A DNA stretch of 64,000 nucleotides, from assembly GCF_039969785.1 (NCBI RefSeq), contig NZ_JBDVNC010000022.1, forward strand, positions 62,001 through 126,000. The letters run 5' to 3'. Shown here one piece after another: positions 41,441-49,376 of this stretch (positions within the stretch are counted from its first letter, which is position 1; every line of letters begins with the position of its first letter). This stretch comes from Shimia sp039969785. GTDB taxonomy: Bacteria; Pseudomonadota; Alphaproteobacteria; Rhodobacterales; Rhodobacteraceae. The notes under the pieces were generated by a model. It was not told the DNA's origin, searched no databases, and saw only the letters and a list, made by a program, of their open reading frames with translations. The position numbers were made by a program, and so were the translations under genes.

Positions 41441-42184
41441 ATGAACGTGCCCGTCATCTCTATTGTCGTTCCGGCCAGGAACGAAGAGGCCAGCCTGCGA
41501 ACTTTGACAGGCGGGATTCAGGCGGCGTTTGCCGGGGCGGAGCACCCGATTGAAATCATCATCGTCGATGACGGATCAGAAGACGGCACCCTTGCCACGC
41601 TGCACCAGCTTCAGGCAGAAATGCGCAACTTGCGCGTGCTCAGCCACGCGCGGTCGGGCGGTCAAAGCGCGGCGGTGCATTCCGGTGTTCTGGCGGCGCA
41701 GGGGCGCTTCATCTGCACATTGGACGGCGACGGGCAAAACCCGCCATCCGAACTGCCCGGTCTTGTTGCGCCATTGCTGGCCGCGACCCCCGCTTCCAGA
41801 CTGGGTCTGGTCGCCGGACAGCGGGTCAATCGGCAGGATACTTTGTCCAAGAAATTGGCTTCCAAAGCCGCGAACGGCATCCGGTCCTTTGTGCTCAAAG
41901 ATGAAACCCGCGACACCGGTTGCGGACTCAAGGCCTTTCGCCGCGACGCCTTTCTGGAACTGCCCTATTTCGATCACATGCACCGCTATTTGCCTGCCCT
42001 GTTCACGATGAACGGCTGGCGGGTCGAGCATGTCGATGTCAGCCACGAAGCGCGTCATTCGGGCCACTCCAACTATTCCAACCTGCAACGCGGGCTGGTT
42101 GGTGTCGTTGACCTTCTGGGCGTGGCATGGTTGATCCGGCGCCGGAAAAAGACACAAGCCACTGAACACAACGGAGCGAGCTGA
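41441..42184 (+). CDS. Family 2 glycosyltransferase (polyprenyl-phosphate sugar transferase type)
   Basis: A 247-residue GT-A fold transferase: SIVVPARNEEASL at the start, IIVDDGSEDGT, and the DxD-like LDGDGQNPP. It resembles dolichyl-phosphate mannose synthase and the soluble core of ArnC, which charge a polyprenyl phosphate with a sugar at the inner face of the membrane; no C-terminal membrane helices are present. The ATG at 41441 has AAGGTG six bases ahead. It overlaps the next gene by one base, and the GT39 and PAP2 genes follow, so it likely makes the lipid-linked sugar donor for that GT39 enzyme. Confidence 0.88.
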   Translation: MNVPVISIVVPARNEEASLRTLTGGIQAAFAGAEHPIEIIIVDDGSEDGTLATLHQLQAEMRNLRVLSHARSGGQSAAVHSGVLAAQGRFICTLDGDGQNPPSELPGLVAPLLAATPASRLGLVAGQRVNRQDTLSKKLASKAANGIRSFVLKDETRDTGCGLKAFRRDAFLELPYFDHMHRYLPALFTMNGWRVEHVDVSHEARHSGHSNYSNLQRGLVGVVDLLGVAWLIRRRKKTQATEHNGAS

Positions 42185-42495
42185 TGGAAGCGCTGCTTTC
42201 CTTTCTCAAAGTCGACAGCTGGTTGGAATTCTGGTGGGTGATGTTCGGGCTGCTTGGCCAGCTGATGTTTTCCGGCCGCTTTATCGTACAATGGATCGCC
42301 TCGGAAAAGGCGCACCGTTCGACCGTACCGGTGGCCTTTTGGTATTTCTCAATGGGTGGCGGTGTGATCCTGTTCAGCTATGCCGTTTATCGCGCTGATC
42401 CGGTGTTCATTCTTGGCCAATCCCTTGGCTTGTTCATCTATTCGCGCAATCTGTTTTTGATCTATCGCGAACGCCGCGAAAATGCTGCACGCTGA
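42184..42495 (+). CDS. Lipid-A-disaccharide-synthase N-terminal domain (LABN) membrane protein
   Basis: A 103-residue protein with three hydrophobic segments. GLLGQLMFSGRFIVQWIASEKAHRS is typical of the LABN family, small proteins often found with polyprenyl-phosphate GT2 and GT39 genes and similar in layout to small flippases (ArnE/ArnF-like role). It is coupled to the GT2 gene (TGATG) and overlaps the GT39 gene by fourteen bases. It may help move the lipid-linked sugar across the membrane; the function is not established. Confidence 0.85.
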   Translation: MEALLSFLKVDSWLEFWWVMFGLLGQLMFSGRFIVQWIASEKAHRSTVPVAFWYFSMGGGVILFSYAVYRADPVFILGQSLGLFIYSRNLFLIYRERRENAAR

Positions 42496-43936
42496 ATCTC
42501 ACGCATGGATCAAACCTGCACTGATCGGTGTTGGTCTGGTTACGTTGCTGCGGGTTGTTGCTCTGTGGGGCAGCCCAACCGACCTTTATGTCGACGAATC
42601 CCAGTATTGGATTTGGGGCCAGGCGCTCGATTTCGGGTATTATTCCAAGCCGCCAATGATCGGCTGGGTGCTGCGGTTCTTTGATGAACTTGTCCCGGTG
42701 CGCAACGCGTTCAGCGTGCGCCTACCCGCCCCTCTGTTTCACAGCGCCACCGCCCTGATCCTTGGCGCATGGGCACAAAGCCTTGCCCCATCGCATCGGC
42801 TGGCGGGGTTTTGGGTGGCAATGGCCTATCTCAGCCTGCCCATCGTCGCCGTCGGAAGCTTTCTGATCTCAACAGACACCATCATGGCGCCGTTTCTGGC
42901 GGGAGCGTTGTTGTTCTACTGGCGTATCGGCACGAGCGGCACCGCACGCGACGCGATCTTTGGCGGGCTGCTACTGGGCTGCGCATTCCTGTCCAAATAC
43001 GCCGCCATCTATTTCCTGCACGGCGCCCTGATCGCCTATGCCATCTATCCCTCGATGCGCCCGCGCGCAGGCCATCTGGCGCTTTATGTACTCGCATTTC
43101 TACTGGCCGCTTCGCCCAATATTTTGTGGAATATCGCGAACGACCTAACCACGGTCAGCCATACCATGGACAATGCCGCGTGGCTCAAGGCCGAAAGCGC
43201 CGGCCCCCAGCCCAGCCTGCCCCGCATGATCCAATTCATCGCCAGCCAGTTTCTGGTCTTTGGGCCTGTGTTCATGGTGTTCTGGTTGCTGGCTTTGCGC
43301 GCGCCCGCAACAGGGCCGCAACGTGCTTTGATCTGGTTTTCAATCCCCGTCTGGACGATCGTGCTGATACAGGCCCTGCTGTCACGCGCCTATGCCAATT
43401 GGGCGTTTGCCGCCATTCCCCCGGCCACCATCGCGGCCATGCTCTGGGCACTGGACACCCACCGCCACCGCAGCATGTGGGCCGGGTTCGCCCTGAACAT
43501 GGTGGTCTGCCTCGCTATTCCGATTGTGACCCTGTTCCCCAATCTGATCCAAGACGGCAAAGGCCAGCCCTTGGCCAAACGTTATGTCAATGTCGCCGAC
43601 CTGACCCATGACGCAATGGCGCTGGCCCGCGCCAATGACATGACCACCATCGTGGCCCAAAATCGCGGCATTCTGGCGGATTTCTTTTTCACCGGATCTG
43701 ACAGCGATATGGTGTTCTATTCCGTGCCACCCAAGGGCGCGCCGCATCACTATTACGAACAGAAAAAGGCGTTGCCGGATGAGTATTCCGGGCGTGTCCT
43801 GTTTGTCAGCCACGACCCGGAATTGACTTGTGACGGTATAGCCATGACGCCGGTGACGGACCTGTCTCAGGACATCGGCACGTGGGCGAACATGACATTG
43901 CCCGCCTTTATCGTGGACGCAGCATGTCTGAGATGA
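42482..43936 (+). CDS. Family 39 glycosyltransferase, ArnT-like
   Basis: A 484-residue multi-pass membrane glycosyltransferase. The family's first-loop acidic motif is present as YVDESQYWIWGQ, followed by SKPPMIGW, as in ArnT, PMT and related GT39 enzymes that use polyprenyl-phosphate sugars at the periplasmic face. About ten to twelve hydrophobic segments precede a soluble C-terminal region. ArnT itself adds aminoarabinose to lipid A; here the sugar and acceptor are unknown. It is embedded between LABN and PAP2 genes with overlaps on both sides. Confidence 0.87.
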   Translation: MLHAESHAWIKPALIGVGLVTLLRVVALWGSPTDLYVDESQYWIWGQALDFGYYSKPPMIGWVLRFFDELVPVRNAFSVRLPAPLFHSATALILGAWAQSLAPSHRLAGFWVAMAYLSLPIVAVGSFLISTDTIMAPFLAGALLFYWRIGTSGTARDAIFGGLLLGCAFLSKYAAIYFLHGALIAYAIYPSMRPRAGHLALYVLAFLLAASPNILWNIANDLTTVSHTMDNAAWLKAESAGPQPSLPRMIQFIASQFLVFGPVFMVFWLLALRAPATGPQRALIWFSIPVWTIVLIQALLSRAYANWAFAAIPPATIAAMLWALDTHRHRSMWAGFALNMVVCLAIPIVTLFPNLIQDGKGQPLAKRYVNVADLTHDAMALARANDMTTIVAQNRGILADFFFTGSDSDMVFYSVPPKGAPHHYYEQKKALPDEYSGRVLFVSHDPELTCDGIAMTPVTDLSQDIGTWANMTLPAFIVDAACLR

Positions 43937-44622
43937 CACCAAACCGCAAAGCTCTGCGGGACTGTGTGATTATCACCGTGGTTCTGGCCATGGTCTTTAC
44001 CTCATGGCCCGCGCTCGACCTCTTTGTGTCCGGGCTGTTCTTTGCAGATATTCATGGTTTCTGGATCGCCCGCATCTCCGCCGTGCAAACATTGCGCGAA
44101 CTGGTCTGGGGGCTGATTATACTGGTATTTTGCGTCGCCCTGATCGCCCTGATATTCTCCAGGATATTCCGAACCACGGCGCCTGTGCTGAACAAGGTCT
44201 GGGAGGTCGTCGTGCTGACCTATCTGCTGGGGCCGATCTTGCTGGTGGATGCTGTTCTCAAAAGCTTTTGGGGACGCGCCCGCCCGGCCAATGTGGCTGA
44301 GTTTGGCGGATCACAGCCTTTCACCCCGCCAGTCGTTATGTCGGATCAATGCGTGGATAATTGTTCGTTCGTTTCCGGCGAAGGATCAGGCGCGACCGCC
44401 ATGCTGATTTCGGTACTGCTGATCACACGTAACATGGCGCCCGGGCGCTACACGCAGCTTGTCACGCATATTGTTATTGTCATGGCAACGCTTGGGTTGA
44501 CCTTGCGCATTCTGATGGGGCGTCATTTCCTGTCGGATACGCTGTTTGCCATGTTGTTTGTCACGCTGATCGCACTCGGCCTGCTGCAACTCAAACGCTA
44601 CCGGTCTTTGCGCCTCTTCTGA
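43924..44622 (+). CDS. PAP2-family membrane phosphatase
   Basis: A 232-residue membrane phosphatase of the PAP2/lipid phosphate family. Motif 1 is K113-x6-R120-P121; motif 3 is R195-x5-H201-x3-D205. In motif 2 the usual SGH reads SGE (151-153), so the acid-base histidine is replaced by glutamate; a subset of bacterial PAP2 proteins appears to share this. Relatives dephosphorylate lipid A, undecaprenyl pyrophosphate or phosphatidylglycerol phosphate in the periplasm. It overlaps the GT39 gene by thirteen bases, so recycling of the carrier lipid or lipid A trimming is likely. Confidence 0.85.
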   Translation: MSEMTPNRKALRDCVIITVVLAMVFTSWPALDLFVSGLFFADIHGFWIARISAVQTLRELVWGLIILVFCVALIALIFSRIFRTTAPVLNKVWEVVVLTYLLGPILLVDAVLKSFWGRARPANVAEFGGSQPFTPPVVMSDQCVDNCSFVSGEGSGATAMLISVLLITRNMAPGRYTQLVTHIVIVMATLGLTLRILMGRHFLSDTLFAMLFVTLIALGLLQLKRYRSLRLF

Positions 44623-44624
44623 CG

Positions 44625-45107
44625 TCACAGACGGGATGAAAACGCCGCTACAACCTGTTCGTAAACCGACCGCTTGAACGGCACGATATTGGCCACCAAT
44701 TCGTCCGCAGGCAGCCAGCGCCATTCAGAAAACTCGGGATGGTCTCCGTCAATCCTGACCTGATCGTCCCGGCCATGAAACCGCAGTAGATACCACTTCT
44801 GTTCCTGCCCCTTGTACCGGCCCTTCCAGATGCGCGGCACAATATCATGCGGCAGGTCGTAGGAAATCCAACCCTCGGTCTCGGCTTCAACTGTGACCAG
44901 ATCGCGGGACACGCCGGTTTCCTCTTCCAACTCGCGCAGCGCGGCCTCTTGCGCGGCCTCGCCCTTGTCGATCCCACCTTGTGGCATCTGCCAGGCGGCC
45001 ACGTCGCTGTCCAACCGCTGTCCGACAAAGGCATGCCCATCCGCGTTGACCAGCATCACACCAACATTGCGCCGATAAGGCAGTTTTGAAATCTCATCCG
45101 GGGTCAT
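44625..45107 (-). CDS. rppH: RNA pyrophosphohydrolase RppH
   Basis: A 160-residue Nudix hydrolase that removes pyrophosphate from the 5' end of mRNA to start decay (and cleaves dinucleoside polyphosphates). The Nudix box is at about 45-67: GGIDKGEAAQEAALRELEEE-TGV. YRRNVGVMLVNADG is the typical RppH start. It ends two bases from the convergent PAP2 gene and follows ctpA after a terminator. Confidence 0.93.
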   Translation of the reverse strand: MTPDEISKLPYRRNVGVMLVNADGHAFVGQRLDSDVAAWQMPQGGIDKGEAAQEAALRELEEETGVSRDLVTVEAETEGWISYDLPHDIVPRIWKGRYKGQEQKWYLLRFHGRDDQVRIDGDHPEFSEWRWLPADELVANIVPFKRSVYEQVVAAFSSRL

Positions 45108-45190
45108 GTCTGCGGGCTCCTTGGATCAACCGGATCAAGTCCTAACCAAGCGCCGCACGCGGTGCAATGCCAATGGCGGTGCCTAACGAC

Positions 45191-45220
45191 AAAAGGGGCG
45201 CCCGGTCGGACGCCCCTTTT
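45191..45220. terminator. Terminator between ctpA and rppH
   Basis: AAAAGGGGCG and CGCCCCTTTT make a symmetric 10-base stem with a 10-base loop that can itself pair CCG/CGG. A and T runs on both sides let it act on either strand; it ends the gpmI-envC-ctpA operon, 23 bases after the ctpA stop. Confidence 0.88.
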
Positions 45221-45243
45221 CTAATGTCACGCAATTGCGTGGG

Positions 45244-46584
45244 TTATTCTTTTGGACCCAAGGCCGACAAACCCTTGAGGATGTCGATGGCATAGGCCAG
45301 CTGGTAATCCTCTTCCCGAAGCTCGGCCGCGTCTTCGGCTTTGGCGCGGTCTTCTTCGATCTGACGGATTTCGTCTTCGGTCAGGCTGTCATTGTTCAGG
45401 CTGCCACGCAGATCGGCTTCACCGCGAATACGCTGGTTGTTGGCCTCTTCCTCGTCCTCGGTTGTGGTCGGATTGCGTCGTGGCTGTTCTACTACGATGT
45501 CCGGGCTAACGCCCAGCGCCTGAATGGACCGTCCCGAAGGCGTGTAATACCGCGACGTGGTCAGACGCATCGCGCCTTCGCCACGCAAAGGCATCACTGT
45601 TTGTACTGAGCCTTTACCAAAGCTCTTGGTACCCACAACGATGGCACGGCGATGATCCTGCAAAGCTCCGGCGACAATTTCCGATGCCGATGCAGACCCA
45701 CCATTGATCAGCACCACAATTGGTTTGCCTTCGGCCAGATCGCCCGGCTCTGCGTTATACCGCTCACCATCCTGAGGATCGCGCCCGCGTGTCGAAACAA
45801 TCTCGCCTTTTTCAAGGAAGCTGTCAGACACCATAATCGCCTGATTCAACAGACCACCCGGGTTGTTGCGCAGATCAAGAACAATGCCGTTCACATTGTC
45901 CATGCCGCCCAGCTCTTCGACCTGTTTCTTGAAACCGGCTTCAAGGTTGGGGGTTGTCTGGTTGTTAAACGTGGTTACCCGCAGAACAACTGAATCGCCC
46001 ACTGTCCGTGTCCGCACCGCCGTCAGCTTGATCGTGTCGCGAATGATCGACACGTCAAACGGTTCCGGCTCGCCTTCCCGGACCACGGTGATAATGATCT
46101 CTGACCCCACAGGGCCGCGCATCATTTCGACCGCCTGATCCAGCGTCAGGCCCAACACGCTTTCATTGTCGACATGCGTGATGAAATCCCCGGCTTCGAT
46201 CCCGGCTGCATCTGCAGGCGTGTCGTCAATCGGCGACACCACTTTTACAAACCCGTCTTCCTGCGTCACTTCGATGCCCAGACCGCCAAACTCACCGCGC
46301 GTCTGCACGCGCATGTCTTCGGCATCGTCCGGCGACAGATAGCTGGAATGCGGATCAAGCGAAGTAAGCATCCCGTTGATCGCTGCTTCGATCAGATCAG
46401 CCTCGTCCACTTCTTCGACGTATTGCGCGCGAATGCGTTCGAAAATATCGCCAAACAGATCGAGCTGCTCATAGACATTGACCTTGCGTTCAGTCTCTTG
46501 CGCCAAGAGCGGCCCAGCGATCTGCGTCGTGACAAGCAGACCGGCCACCACACCACCTGCGGCGGCAGCTAAGAATCTCTTCAT
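45244..46584 (-). CDS. ctpA: Carboxy-terminal processing protease, S41 family
   Basis: A 446-residue periplasmic serine protease with a signal peptide (cleavage near LLA at residue 28). A PDZ domain (about 90-170) with GGLGIEV precedes the catalytic core: the serine lies in NGGSASASE (294-302) and the lysine is Lys324 in SFGKGSVQT. CtpA/Prc enzymes trim the C-termini of envelope proteins and control cell-wall hydrolases. The last 60 residues are acidic and glutamate-rich. It starts three bases after the EnvC-like gene, a wall-hydrolase activator, consistent with joint control of peptidoglycan turnover. Confidence 0.94.
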   Translation of the reverse strand: MKRFLAAAAGGVVAGLLVTTQIAGPLLAQETERKVNVYEQLDLFGDIFERIRAQYVEEVDEADLIEAAINGMLTSLDPHSSYLSPDDAEDMRVQTRGEFGGLGIEVTQEDGFVKVVSPIDDTPADAAGIEAGDFITHVDNESVLGLTLDQAVEMMRGPVGSEIIITVVREGEPEPFDVSIIRDTIKLTAVRTRTVGDSVVLRVTTFNNQTTPNLEAGFKKQVEELGGMDNVNGIVLDLRNNPGGLLNQAIMVSDSFLEKGEIVSTRGRDPQDGERYNAEPGDLAEGKPIVVLINGGSASASEIVAGALQDHRRAIVVGTKSFGKGSVQTVMPLRGEGAMRLTTSRYYTPSGRSIQALGVSPDIVVEQPRRNPTTTEDEEEANNQRIRGEADLRGSLNNDSLTEDEIRQIEEDRAKAEDAAELREEDYQLAYAIDILKGLSALGPKE

Positions 46585-46587
46585 AGG

Positions 46588-47724
46588 TTATCCATCCTTG
46601 TTGGTTCGGAACCACGTTTCCGGGTCCACAGGCGATTTGCCTTCTCTGACTTCTATATAGAGCGTTTCTGTACGGTCATGACCAGAGCCATCACTCGACT
46701 GTGAGAGGATGGCACCGATTTCCGGATCATTTCCGCCCATCAATCCCACTGGTGACCCTTCGGGCAGCACTTGCCCGGCCTCGCCATAGACCTGTTCCAT
46801 ACCCGCCAGCACAAAAAGCAGGCCTGGCTGTGGTTCAAGGATCATCACGTTGCCATAATCCAGCAATGGCCCAAGATACCGGATCGTTGCCGCCGTGGGT
46901 GACACCACCAGCGCATTGGGACGTGTGGCCAAAACCAACCCCGGGCGTTTGATCCCGGCGGCATCGGCCTCTCCGGCACGCCGCAGCACCTGTGATTCGA
47001 CCGGCAGGGCCAGAATGCCCTTGAACGCTGTGGCATCCGGCAGATCAATCTCGGCCATACCATCGACCTGCAAATCAACAAGCGCGCTGGCAAAACCTTC
47101 CAACGTTTCGGTCGACGCGATCAGCAATGCGGTTTGAATCGGATCTTCGGCATATCGCAGCGGCAGGTCAGTCCGGTCGGCAATGGCCTTGCTCAACTCG
47201 GTGCGCGCATCCTGAACGCCTGCCAGACCTTCTTGCAGCGTTTCCGCAGCCCCTTCCTGCAAACTGCGCAGGATCACAACCTCTTCAAGATCACGGCGCA
47301 ATTGCGCAACCTCGGCCTCCAAGGCAGGCGTCACATCTGCGAGTATCATCCCGGCGCGTGCTGTGCCCTCTGGCCCTGCCGGATGCAGCAACATCACAGG
47401 TGGCGGCCCTGATCCAATAGACTGCAATGCGCCCAACAGCCGTGCAATTTCGCTCTCCTGTGCCTTCAACTGGCGATCCAGCTGGGCCTCGCGAATGGCC
47501 GCACGGCGCAATCCCGCGCGCAACGCGGTCAACCCGGACTCATAGGCATGCACAACTTCGGTCAACGCCTTGACCCGGTCGCGTGCGCTGCCCGCCTGCG
47601 CCAAAGCGACGCTCGCGCCTTCCAGCTGATCCGCCGCATCCCGCGCCGACGTCGCCGGATCAGTTTCAGCGCGGGCAAGACCCGCGATCAAAACCAATGG
47701 CAACAACAGCGCAATACGTTTCAT
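46588..47724 (-). CDS. EnvC-like murein hydrolase activator
   Basis: A 378-residue periplasmic protein with a signal peptide (MKRIALLLPLVLIAG..., near ARA). Residues about 25-185 are coiled coil; the C-terminal part is a degenerate M23/LytM domain: the positions that hold zinc ligands in active enzymes read QPGLLFVLAGM instead of an HG and YxHL pattern. Such EnvC/NlpD-type proteins activate amidases during division instead of cutting peptidoglycan. It overlaps gpmI by four bases (ATGA) and precedes ctpA. Confidence 0.85.
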   Translation of the reverse strand: MKRIALLLPLVLIAGLARAETDPATSARDAADQLEGASVALAQAGSARDRVKALTEVVHAYESGLTALRAGLRRAAIREAQLDRQLKAQESEIARLLGALQSIGSGPPPVMLLHPAGPEGTARAGMILADVTPALEAEVAQLRRDLEEVVILRSLQEGAAETLQEGLAGVQDARTELSKAIADRTDLPLRYAEDPIQTALLIASTETLEGFASALVDLQVDGMAEIDLPDATAFKGILALPVESQVLRRAGEADAAGIKRPGLVLATRPNALVVSPTAATIRYLGPLLDYGNVMILEPQPGLLFVLAGMEQVYGEAGQVLPEGSPVGLMGGNDPEIGAILSQSSDGSGHDRTETLYIEVREGKSPVDPETWFRTNKDG

Positions 47725-49244
47725 CGTATAATCAGGCTCTCTCCGGTCATTTCTTCGGGCTGGTCCAGCCCCATCAGGTCAAGCAACGACGGCGCCAGAT
47801 CGGCCAACCGACCTCCCGCGCGCAGCGTCGCGCCTGTGGGGCCATTCACCAGAACCACCGGCACCGGATTGGTGGTGTGCGCCGTGTGTGGTCCACCCGT
47901 CACCGGGTCTACCATGGTTTCGCAATTGCCGTGATCGGCGGTGACAATCATCGCACCGCCTACCTTTTCCAACGCGGCCTGCACCGCTGTCAGCCCCTGA
48001 TCAACGGCTTCGCACGCCCGCATCGCAGCCTCAAGGCTGCCCGTATGGCCCACCATGTCCGGGTTGGCAAAATTGGTTACGATCAGATCGTAACCATCCT
48101 CGATCGCCCCGACAAAATGTTCGGTCACTTCTCCTGCTGACATCTCGGGCTGCAGATCATAGGTCGCCACCTTGGGTGATGCCGCCATATAGCGGTCTTC
48201 GCCGGCCACTGGCGCTTCCTTGCCGCCATTCAGAAAGAACGTGACATGCGGATACTTCTCGGTTTCCGCCAGATGGAACTGGCGCAAACCCTTTTTCGCG
48301 ACCCACTCGCCCAGCGTATTGACAATTTCCTGCTTGGGATAGGCGCTGGTCATATAGGCATTATGCGCCTCGGAATAATCCACCATGCCCAGCAATCCCG
48401 CCCATTGCGGGCGCACACCAACATCAAATTCCGCAAACGCGGGCTGTCCAATCGCTGCAAGGATTTCGCGGGCGCGATCTGCCCGGAAATTCAGGCAAAA
48501 GAACCCGTCGCCTTTCTTTGCGCCGTCATAATCACCGACCACTGAAGCCGTGATAAACTCATCCGTTTCCGACCGCGCATAGGCTTCCTCTATGGCCGCC
48601 TGCGCCGTTTCAACCGCCAGCCCCGTGCCGTTGATCCATGCGGCATAGGCCTGACTGACACGCTCCCAACGATTGTCCCGGTCCATGGCGAAATAGCGCC
48701 CGGTCACGGTGCCAATGCGCGCGCCCTCAGGCAGTCCGGCGTTCAGCGTCTCCAGATAGGTCAGCGCAGATTTTGGCGCCACATCGCGCCCATCGGTCAC
48801 CGCATGCAATACCACCGGCACACCGGCACTGGCAACGGCACGAACAGCCGCCAGAATATGGGTGATATGCCCGTGCACCCCGCCATCCGAAATCATGCCC
48901 ATCAGATGCGCCGCACCACCGGTTTCTTTCAACCGGGCCACAAATGCCAATAACGCGTCATTTTCGAAAAACGAACCGTCTTCAATGGCCAGATCGATCT
49001 GCCCCAGATCCATCGCGACCACGCGCCCAGCGCCGATATTGGTGTGCCCCACCTCGGAATTGCCCATCTGCCCGCTGGGCAAACCCACATCCGGGCCGTG
49101 CGTAATCAGCGACGCATTGGGACAATCGGTCATCATCGCGTCAAATGTCGGGGTTTGGGCCAGCAAGGGCGCGTTGTCATCGCGGCGCTCGGACAATCCC
49201 CATCCATCCAGAATGCACAGAACAACAGGCTTGGGCGTGGTCAT
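47721..49244 (-). CDS. gpmI: 2,3-bisphosphoglycerate-independent phosphoglycerate mutase
   Basis: A 507-residue cofactor-independent mutase that interconverts 3- and 2-phosphoglycerate in glycolysis, an alkaline phosphatase superfamily member with two manganese ions. Asp13 (ILDGWG) and the nucleophile Ser63 (GNSEVGHTNIG) are in place; VTADHGNCETM supplies late metal ligands, followed by HTTNPVPVVLV. ACGGGAG precedes the ATG. It is the first gene of the operon with envC and ctpA. Confidence 0.96.
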   Translation of the reverse strand: MTTPKPVVLCILDGWGLSERRDDNAPLLAQTPTFDAMMTDCPNASLITHGPDVGLPSGQMGNSEVGHTNIGAGRVVAMDLGQIDLAIEDGSFFENDALLAFVARLKETGGAAHLMGMISDGGVHGHITHILAAVRAVASAGVPVVLHAVTDGRDVAPKSALTYLETLNAGLPEGARIGTVTGRYFAMDRDNRWERVSQAYAAWINGTGLAVETAQAAIEEAYARSETDEFITASVVGDYDGAKKGDGFFCLNFRADRAREILAAIGQPAFAEFDVGVRPQWAGLLGMVDYSEAHNAYMTSAYPKQEIVNTLGEWVAKKGLRQFHLAETEKYPHVTFFLNGGKEAPVAGEDRYMAASPKVATYDLQPEMSAGEVTEHFVGAIEDGYDLIVTNFANPDMVGHTGSLEAAMRACEAVDQGLTAVQAALEKVGGAMIVTADHGNCETMVDPVTGGPHTAHTTNPVPVVLVNGPTGATLRAGGRLADLAPSLLDLMGLDQPEEMTGESLIIR

Positions 49245-49376
49245 GGAATTCTCCCGTATGAAATCCGGGGCGTTCTACCGCGTGCACGTCCAAGGGGGAA
49301 CCTGTTTTTCCTGTTTAGGTATGATTGCGCCTGAAATGATGGGCTTTGCGTAAACCGAAAACAGCTCAACACCCGC

